From assembly GCF_000313135.1 (NCBI RefSeq), contig NW_004457295.1, forward strand, positions 1 to 12,880: a DNA stretch of 12,880 nt. Reading direction: 5' to 3'. Shown one piece after another: positions 6,737 to 12,880 of this stretch (its first letter is position 1; every line of letters starts with the position of its first letter). The DNA comes from Acanthamoeba castellanii str. Neff (Eukaryota > Discosea > Longamoebia > Acanthamoebidae). Under the pieces are notes generated by a model. That model was given only the letters and a program-made list of their open reading frames with translations, was not told the DNA's origin and made no database searches. Position numbers and translations under genes: made by a program.

Positions 6737-9086
6737 ATGTTTGCTCCCTCTCACTTCCACTCGCACTACTTCGACGACGGCTGCTCTACAGATGAATTCA
6801 TCGACGCCGAGGTCAAGGTCGACCTGCAGCACGTCGAGTTCAAGGGCCTCCGCCTCTCCTCCCTCCCTCCGCCCCTCCACCATCACCATCTCGGCTCCGA
6901 CCCCATGTCCATCGTAGATCCCATGCTCGAAGAAGATGGCGACCAGATGCTCGAAGACGCGGACCTCGCCGACTACGCCTATGCGACGGGCTTCGGCGGG
7001 GGACTTGTCGGGGCGACCAACAACATCGAGGTGCTGCCCAACGAGGTGTTCGTTCTCATCTTCTCCTACCTCGACTCCCGCGAGCTCCTGACCGTCGCCT
7101 CCACCTGCCACCGCTGGCGCCACCTCGCCGAAGGTACTCTTTCTCTCCGCTGTTGCTCTGCTGAAGCTCGGCCCAACTCATTTCCATGGGCTTTGTTCAA
7201 CAGAGGAGACTCTGTGGAAGCAGGAGGTGGTGCGCGGTTGCCGCTCGCATAGTAAGGCCCACGCCCTCCTCAAGCACTACACTCCCCTCCTGGCCGGTAC
7301 GTCTACACCACACCCTCCTTCTCCATTGGCGGGTTGATGGTCGCTTTCGTTCTTTGATTCTCGCTTTACCGTCGCTTTCGTTCTTTGCCAGCGTAAGTGA
7401 CATTCGTTCTTTTGTATCGGTGTAGCTTCGAGCAAGGAGGCCGATCGGGAAAGGGCGACGGGTCAGTCCCGCTGGAAGTCGGTCTGGCTCGCCCAGAAGA
7501 AGACCAAGTACGCCACTTGCACTCGTCGCTCCACGCCGTCAAAACGAAATCTGCGGAAGGACGCGGCAGGTGGTTAACGCATGTATTGTCAACGCAGGGG
7601 CAACTGGCGCAAGGCCGCCTTCCGCAGACGTCTGCTGCCCAAGCAGCACACGGCCGCCGTCTTCTGCCTGGCGTTCGACGACGAGCACATCGTGACGGGC
7701 AGCAGCGACCACACCGTGCAGGTGTGGGACATCAACTCTGGCGCCCCTCTGCGCAGCCTTACCGGCCACCAGTACGCCGTGTGGAATATCAAGGTATGCG
7801 CCACCGTCCACCACCCACATCGCGAGACAGGAAGTGGCATTGCCACACCAAACTTTAATTAACACAAATTCCGGGTGTGGGATTGGTCCAATGCGCGTAG
7901 TTGGTGGGCTCGACCGCCATCTCGGCCTCGTACGACGGCACCCTGCGTCTGTGGGACGTCAAGACGGGCAGGAACCTCAACACCCTCCGCGGTCACGCCT
8001 CGTACGACCCGCCCGCCAGCCTCTTCTTTCACTGTTAGCCCTCCCCCCATCCAATCAAAGCTGAACTAACCGTTGGGTTCTTACAGGGCAATCTGGGGAC
8101 TTGATGCAATGGGCAACAAGGTCGTGAGCAGCTCCACCGATACCTTCATTCGCCGTACGTCGATTTCCAGCCATTTCCGTCGTATCAGGCGCTGTGACTC
8201 ACAGACGCGCCCCGTGATACCAGTGTGGGACATGGAGACCGGCGAATGCGAGCGTCGTGTCGCCGCCAACCAGGACACGATCTGGTGCAGCCAGTTCCTC
8301 GACCAGAACACGGTCATCACCGGCGGCGCCGACATCAGGGTACTCTCTCGTCGCTCTCTGCCCTCCTGACCGTGACTGCACGCGGGGCGAATGCTAACAC
8401 TGCGTGCGGTTGGTACCAATGCATTAGATCTGGGACTTGCGTGTCAATACGGGCAACGAGGGCGAGTGCACGCCCGTCTCCCAGTTTTCGGGCCACAAGG
8501 ACGCCATCCGCTGCCTGCAGGCCGACTCCAACTACGTGGTGTCGGGCTCGTACGACAGCACGGCCGGCGTGTGGGACAGGATCGCCGGCAAGCGCCTATG
8601 GGAGCTGAGCGGCCACACCGACTCCATCACCACCCTCCAGTACGACACCTCTGGCATGCTCATCACCTCCTCCTTCGACCAGTCCTTCCGAGGTACCCTT
8701 CGTCGCCAGTGCCACACTCTCTCTTTCGCATTCTTTTCTTTTGATGATGTCGAGAGCTGAATTAATCCTGGTCTGGGGTGCGTAGTGTGGGACATCAAGG
8801 ACGGTACGCAGATGACGATGTGGGGCAAGGCCGACGAGGAGCAGGGCAAGTTCGAGGTGCAGCGCGTCGATCACAACGAGACGGCCGAGTCCGTGGAAGA
8901 CAAGGGCGGCAAGGTCTACACCCTCCGCTTTGATGACCACCGACTGGTAGGCCCTCCCTTCCCTCCCCTATCCTAGTGGCCCACCACGCAAGATCGCTCA
9001 CGTTGGCCTTTTTCCCTGCGTAGATCACTGGCCGTGAAGACTGTCGCCTGAGGATTGACGACTTCTCCGCCCGTTCGCTGTACTAA
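6737..9086 (+). CDS. F-box/WD40-repeat protein (SCF substrate adaptor)
   Basis: Likely an SCF ubiquitin-ligase adaptor: the F-box binds Skp1 and the propeller binds substrate. Exons: 6737-7133, 7204-7296, 7426-7507, 7598-7793, 7901-8001, 8087-8154, 8224-8339, 8428-8692, 8786-8946, 9024-9086; 513 residues, with all phases consistent. The N-terminus is histidine- and acid-rich. The F-box is about residues 98-142 (VLPNEVFVLIFSYLDSRELL, CHRWRHL). Seven WD blades follow from about residue 207, marked by SDHTVQVWD, YDGTLRLWD, DTFIRLWD, GGADIRIWD, YDSTAGVWD, FDQSFRVWD and EDCRLRIDD. A polar insert of about 35 residues lies between blades 6 and 7. The layout recalls FBXW7/Cdc4, but I could not map its phosphodegron-binding arginines, so orthology is open. 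The intron at 8155-8223 is stopless and a multiple of three. The gene is convergent with SNRNP35 across 202 bases that include a GA-rich tract. Confidence 0.9.
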
Positions 9087-9288
9087 AAACCTTGCTTGGC
9101 GTCCCCAAGAGACATGGAGAGAGAGAAAGAGAGCGAGAGACGCAACTCGTCTGGGAAGCGGCGGTGTACAACGCAACGCACCACTCACACCGCCGCGCGA
9201 AGTCACTTCAACGTGGGTGAATGTATGTACATTTTGTTTCGATGAATGAACACCGTGTTCGAGAACAACCTGAGCCGTTGTGTGTCAG

Positions 9289-10553
9289 CTATGTATCGCG
9301 TCGGGAACGTTTGTGATCTCTTGCGCTGTCGGTGCTTCTTCTGTCTCTGTCCCGACTCGCGTGGTCCCTTTGCCGCCTTTCGTCTTCGCGGTCATCCCTC
9401 CCCCTTCGTTCTCGCTTGCGTTCGTGCTCAGGGTCCTCCCTTCGGCCTCGCCTTCCTGCATGGTCGCCCTCTCCTCTGCCGCTGTCGCGCCGCTCGAGCC
9501 CGCGTTGTTCCTCCCGCTGTCGCCGGTCACCTCCCTCCGCCTCCTGGCCCCTGTCGCGCTGCCTATGCGCAAGGTCCTCCGACGCCTCCCTCTCGGCCTG
9601 CCTGCCGCCGCGTTCGCCCGACATTCCGCCTCTCTGCTGCGCTAGCCTGCGCTCACCACAACAGCAGCAACGGCTAGGGTCAGACTGGGCCTAGGAGGGG
9701 GTAGGAAAGGCCATGGCGGCCGGCCGTCGTACTGATTGAAACGGAGGGGCTGGCGCCATGGTCGGTCTCGCCCGCCGAAGCGTATCTGCCCCGACTCCTT
9801 CTTGCCCCCGAGCCCGCCGCCTGTCCCACACGTGTCGATGGGTAAGACACACGAGCGGAGCAGGGCGTCGGCGCTGCGGCGCGTACCGAGGCGCCGCGGA
9901 ACCCAGCCTGCCATGGTCCTCTCTCGCTCCATCTCCACCAGCACGCGGGCCTGATCTATGTCCTTACCGTGCATGTCCTGCCATCGTGAACGTGAGCCGA
10001 GCGAGCTCTGGCGCGCATCCAACCGCGTACGTAGCGCAAGCCAGAGGGAAGCGCACCCGGTAGGCCGCGTGTGCGTCGCTCTCGTGTTCGTACTCGACGA
10101 AGGCATAGCCTTTGGACTTGCCCGTCACTGTTGGCGCGAGTCAGCACGAGTGAGGCGAGCGTCGTGGATGATTGTTTGGGGGGGGGGGCTGATGCGCCAC
10201 AAGGCGTACCGATGTCGCGCACCAGGCGCAGGTGGCGTATGGGGCCGAAGCGCTCGAACGTGGTCCGCAGCGTCTCCTCGTTTGTCACAAAGTCGAGCCG
10301 CCCTACGAACACAGTGCGGCGAGCCGAGCCCCTGATTTGTGGGTCCTGCGACGGATCATCTGTACGCCAGCGGTCAGCACCAGTAAGAGCAGAAAGATGA
10401 GCAGATTGGTGGGGGGGGCTCAGTACACTTGGCATTCAGGGCACGCAGGATGGCGTGGTCGTGTGGCTCCGGGTCGGTGCCGTCAATTGACCCCGCACGG
10501 ATGGCATCATAGGGCTCGTCCGGTGCCGCAGTCCCTCCTCTCCTGTGGTCCAT
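9289..10553 (-). CDS. SNRNP35: U11/U12 small nuclear ribonucleoprotein 35 kDa protein
   Basis: A component of the U11/U12 di-snRNP of the minor (U12-type) spliceosome; it is the counterpart of U1-70K and helps recognise U12-type 5' splice sites in the nucleus. Exons: 10553-10427, 10359-10210, 10127-10057, 9977-9887, 9820-9733, 9646-9289; 294 residues. The N-terminal block [18 protein letters not shown] is a family signature. The RRM spans about residues 57-134, with RNP2 VFVGRL (59-64) and RNP1 KGYAFVEY (98-105). The family-specific region follows: [19 protein letters not shown] and FGGRDRPWR. The tail (about 176-294) is rich in Arg-Asp and Arg-Glu dipeptides. The exon 1 donor GTACTG was preferred over the overlapping GTGTAC because it restores the conserved tyrosine (AKYDP). 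The intron at 9886-9821 is stopless and lies inside the signature region. Confidence 0.93.
9821..9886 (-). other. Stopless 66-base intron in SNRNP35
   Basis: Donor GTACGCG, acceptor GGGACAG, phase 1. Splicing joins PRRLG to [10 protein letters not shown] as in the conserved family. Retention would keep the frame and insert 22 residues including two cysteines. Confidence 0.8.
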
Positions 10554-10669
10554 CCTTGGTTTCCGAACACATCTCTTTTCTTTTTGTTTTCTTTCTTTTT
10601 AAATTCTAGGAATTAATCTGTAGGGAACAAAGAAAAAAATAGTGGCCTTTTGGGGCTGAACAGCCAGAG
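10554..10669. promoter_or_regulatory. Compact bidirectional promoter region
   Basis: Only 116 bases separate the ATG of SNRNP35 (minus) from the ATG of the FHA/CUE gene (plus), so both promoters and both 5' leaders must share this stretch. It holds a T-rich run on the plus strand (about 10570-10602), a local TTTAAATT, and an A-rich run near 10630. I see no clear TATA box or known factor site. Confidence 0.55.
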
Positions 10670-12880
10670 ATGGAGGTGAGGGGACAACTGGTTTTGTGGG
10701 ATGGGCGGGAGGTGGAGCTGTCGGCAGGGGCGGACATCGTGATGGGGCGCGGCTCCCCACTCTTGGGTATCAGCGACAAGCGGTGCAGTCGCCGCCAGGC
10801 TGTGCTCACCTTCCTGCCCCCCGCCACCCCCAGCGACCAACCCTTTGCCCTCGTCGCCGTACGTCCCTCTTTTTTTGTTGTTCATTACAATAAATAAATA
10901 AATAAATAGAATATATTTATTTTAGGCAAACTAAAATATTACTTATTTTCCTTACGCAGCACGGGCCGAACACGACGTTCGTGAGGAGACGGGGCGCGGA
11001 GGAGCGGGAGGGAATGGCGAAAGGCGAAGTCTACTTCCTCAACGACGGCGATGTGATACGCCTGCCGCCCGACTACCACCCGATCGTTTTGCGCCTCATC
11101 AGCGTCGGCGGCGAACAAGAACAGACCCAGGTCAAGCAGCAGCGGCGCGCAGCGCCAGCGGGCCACCACGCAGTGGCTGAAGGCGGGATGCCATCGTCCA
11201 TGGAGGTGAAGGAGAGCCAGCAGGAGGAGCCCCTGGCCGACCGGCGACAGGGAGGCGCAGGCAGGAAAGGCCGTCGGTGGATGCGCGATGATGCCCCTTT
11301 GACTGCGACTGAGCCAGACGGCCAACGCAAGGACGAAGAGGACGGGGGTGTGCGGAAGGACGCCGACGCCATCCTCCTCTCTTCAGTGAGCGACCACTAC
11401 AGAGAATGCGTACGCACCGTTTTTCTTCTTCTGTTCAACAGGTTGGGCGGAGATGACAATTTACTGACACACACACACAACACTTTGTGGCGCAGATAAG
11501 TGCGGTGAAGCGAGTGCTGCCGGAGAGGTCGGTGAGGGAGATCATCGCCGCCCTTGTCAAATGCCAGAAGAACGTGGAACAGGCGATCGACCTCCTCGTC
11601 TCCGAGCCGGCAGACCACGCGGCGCGGGTCCAGCCGCCTCTCCCGTCATCGCCAGCGCCACCGAATGTCTCCCCTATTCGCGAGCTCTCGCCCACCGGCG
11701 CCTCCAGTCCGTTCCGCGTTCCTCAAGGTACTCTCGCGCTCCGTCCCCCTTCTTCCCTCTGGTGAATGATGGCATGACGATCTTGTTTGCCCACCAGGAG
11801 TCGACCAAGCACCCAAGGAGGCGCGAATCGACGAGTTCGCCCATGCGCCTGAGCTGCCGGAGGGGGCAGAGGAGGGAGCAGAAGAGGGAGAGCGAGCCGA
11901 TGGTGGTCGGCTGATGGGCCTGCTGCCGGACTTCCGGCCGCTCTCGATGTGGTGGCAGGCAGGGTCTCCTGCCAGTGTCGACGGCAGCGCAGTCCCTCCG
12001 AGCGAGGCGAGAGAGGATGCGGTGATAATGGAAACGAGCGATTCCAGCGCGCCAGCGGAGGCCACGAGGCCTGCCAAGCCGCCGACCAGCGGGTGGATCA
12101 GACGCAAGCGTAAAAGCGACGACATCAGGCCCGGCCGTGCGAACGAGGACGCGGCGCTGCCAGAAGACGCCGGGGAAGAGGAGGAGGAGAAGGAGGAAGA
12201 AGAAGCGGAGGAAGGCCTGACCAGGAAGAAGAGGCGGACCGTAGGCCACGATCGTGACCACGACGCGGAAGAGCCGAAGCGAGAGGCGCAAGGAAAGGAG
12301 ACGCAGAGTTCAGACGACGAGCTGGAAGCACGGCCAGCTGCTTCGGATCGTGACACGGAAGCCGAAGTGGTGGCGGTGGCGCGGGCGACCGACGAGCTGC
12401 CGCCGAGCGGGGATGAAGATGTGGCGGTCCTGCAGGCCATGTTCGAGGGCGTGGAGGAGGACGAGCTGCGCAAGGTGCTGCGGGAGAACGGCGGCGACGT
12501 CAACCAGGCCATCGATTCACTTCTCAACCTCATCGCCATTCGCAACGGCGAGGCGGGCAGCTTGTCCATGGACCACCGAGAAGAGCCGGAGGTGGAAGCG
12601 CGCGAGGAGATGCACACAGAAGCAAGCCATCGTGACAACGTCAACAGCGAGGACCCAGGCGAAGACCTAGGCATTGACATCGCGCATGACATGGAGCTGG
12701 GCGAAAACGAGGAGCGGATAGTAGACACTATGAAGGGTATGCTATTCTACGACGCCCCATCCTTTTCCTGTTGACCCTTCACTTTATCTTCACTGCTCAC
12801 CCGCGCTCTCTGGACAGATGCCATCGTGGAGGCCTTGGCCGAGTCTTATCTGCGGAAAAAGGGCCTCGTCGGCGAAGACG
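10670..12880 (+). CDS. FHA-domain protein with two CUE-like domains, right end cut off
   Basis: Probably a nuclear signalling or DNA-damage adaptor: FHA domains bind phosphothreonine peptides, CUE domains bind ubiquitin. Exons: 10670-10858, 10960-11409, 11496-11727, 11798-12736, 12818 to the edge; at least 624 residues. The FHA is about residues 1-110, with DIVMGRGSPLLGISDKRCSR resembling the PNKP/aprataxin/APLF subtype; HGPNTTFVRR supplies the binding-loop asparagine. The usual SxxH is SRRQ here. CUE-like 1 is about 214-250 (VLPERSVREIIAALVKCQKN, VEQAIDLLV). CUE-like 2 is about 498-536 (VLQAMFEGVEEDELRKVL, GGDVNQAIDSLLNLI). Between them are acidic runs and two basic clusters (RRKRK, RKKRR) that could be nuclear signals. 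The last exon reads DAIVEALAESYLRKKGL. The catalytic part, if any, lies beyond the window; a SMARCAD1/Fun30-like remodeller (tandem CUE) or an end-processing repair enzyme are possibilities only. Confidence 0.85.
10889..10908. repeat. AATA microsatellite in an intron
   Basis: Five exact copies of AATA within the first intron (10859-10959) of the FHA/CUE gene. The surrounding intron is markedly A/T-rich, unlike the rest of the window, and contains a decoy acceptor TTTTAG ending at 10925 before the true ACGCAG at 10959. Confidence 0.85.

Noticed and set aside
6413..7123. Minus-strand open frame of 236 codons across the F-box/WD40 start
   Set aside because: Antisense of the F-box exon and its leader; valine- and glutamate-rich low-complexity translation with no motif.
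9115..9140. GA-rich stretch as a functional repeat
   Set aside because: Too short and imperfect, in a 202-base gap between convergent genes; probably untranslated sequence.
9289..9694. Plus-strand open frames in the arginine-rich tail region as genes
   Set aside because: They mirror the Arg-Asp/Arg-Glu repeats of the SNRNP35 tail, which is supported by splicing phase and family layout.
11646..12728. Minus-strand open frame of 360 codons opposite the FHA/CUE gene
   Set aside because: Serine/arginine-rich antisense shadow of acidic coding sequence; the sense strand has recognisable domains and consistent splicing.

Overview
The window looks like nuclear DNA of a compact, GC-rich, intron-rich protist. 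Genes are broken into short exons by GT-AG introns of about 62-129 bases. Codon third positions are strongly G/C. Intergenic gaps are mostly 60-450 bases, and one tRNA is squeezed between two protein genes. The gene set (kinesin, F-box proteins, TMEM234, a minor-spliceosome protein) and the exon style resemble an amoebozoan of the Acanthamoeba type. That is an inference from style and general knowledge, not a database match.

I model seven protein genes and one tRNA. From the left: (1) minus strand, the 5' part of a gene for a putative secreted protein, with two apparent -1 frame breaks, running off the left edge; (2) minus strand, a seven-exon kinesin of about 806 residues with kinesin-6-like features; (3) minus strand, a small F-box protein; (4) minus strand, tRNA-Ile(UAU) just upstream of it; (5) plus strand, a TMEM234-family membrane protein in five exons; (6) plus strand, a ten-exon F-box/WD40 protein; (7) minus strand, the U11/U12 snRNP 35 kDa protein (SNRNP35) in six exons, convergent with gene 6 across about 200 bases; (8) plus strand, a protein with an FHA domain and two CUE-like domains, divergent from SNRNP35 across 116 bases and running off the right edge.

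All exon joins were chosen so that phase and family alignment agree. The full-length coding sums of genes 2, 3, 5, 6 and 7 are exact multiples of three. Three themes tie the window together. Ubiquitin biology: two F-box proteins, a CUE-bearing protein, and a kinesin with possible APC/C degrons. Cell-cycle control: a kinesin-6-like motor below E2F-like and Myb-like sites. Splicing: SNRNP35 implies a U12 spliceosome, 27 of my 33 modelled donors begin GTAC, and several introns are multiples of three without a stop. I saw no mobile element, CRISPR array or integrated virus.
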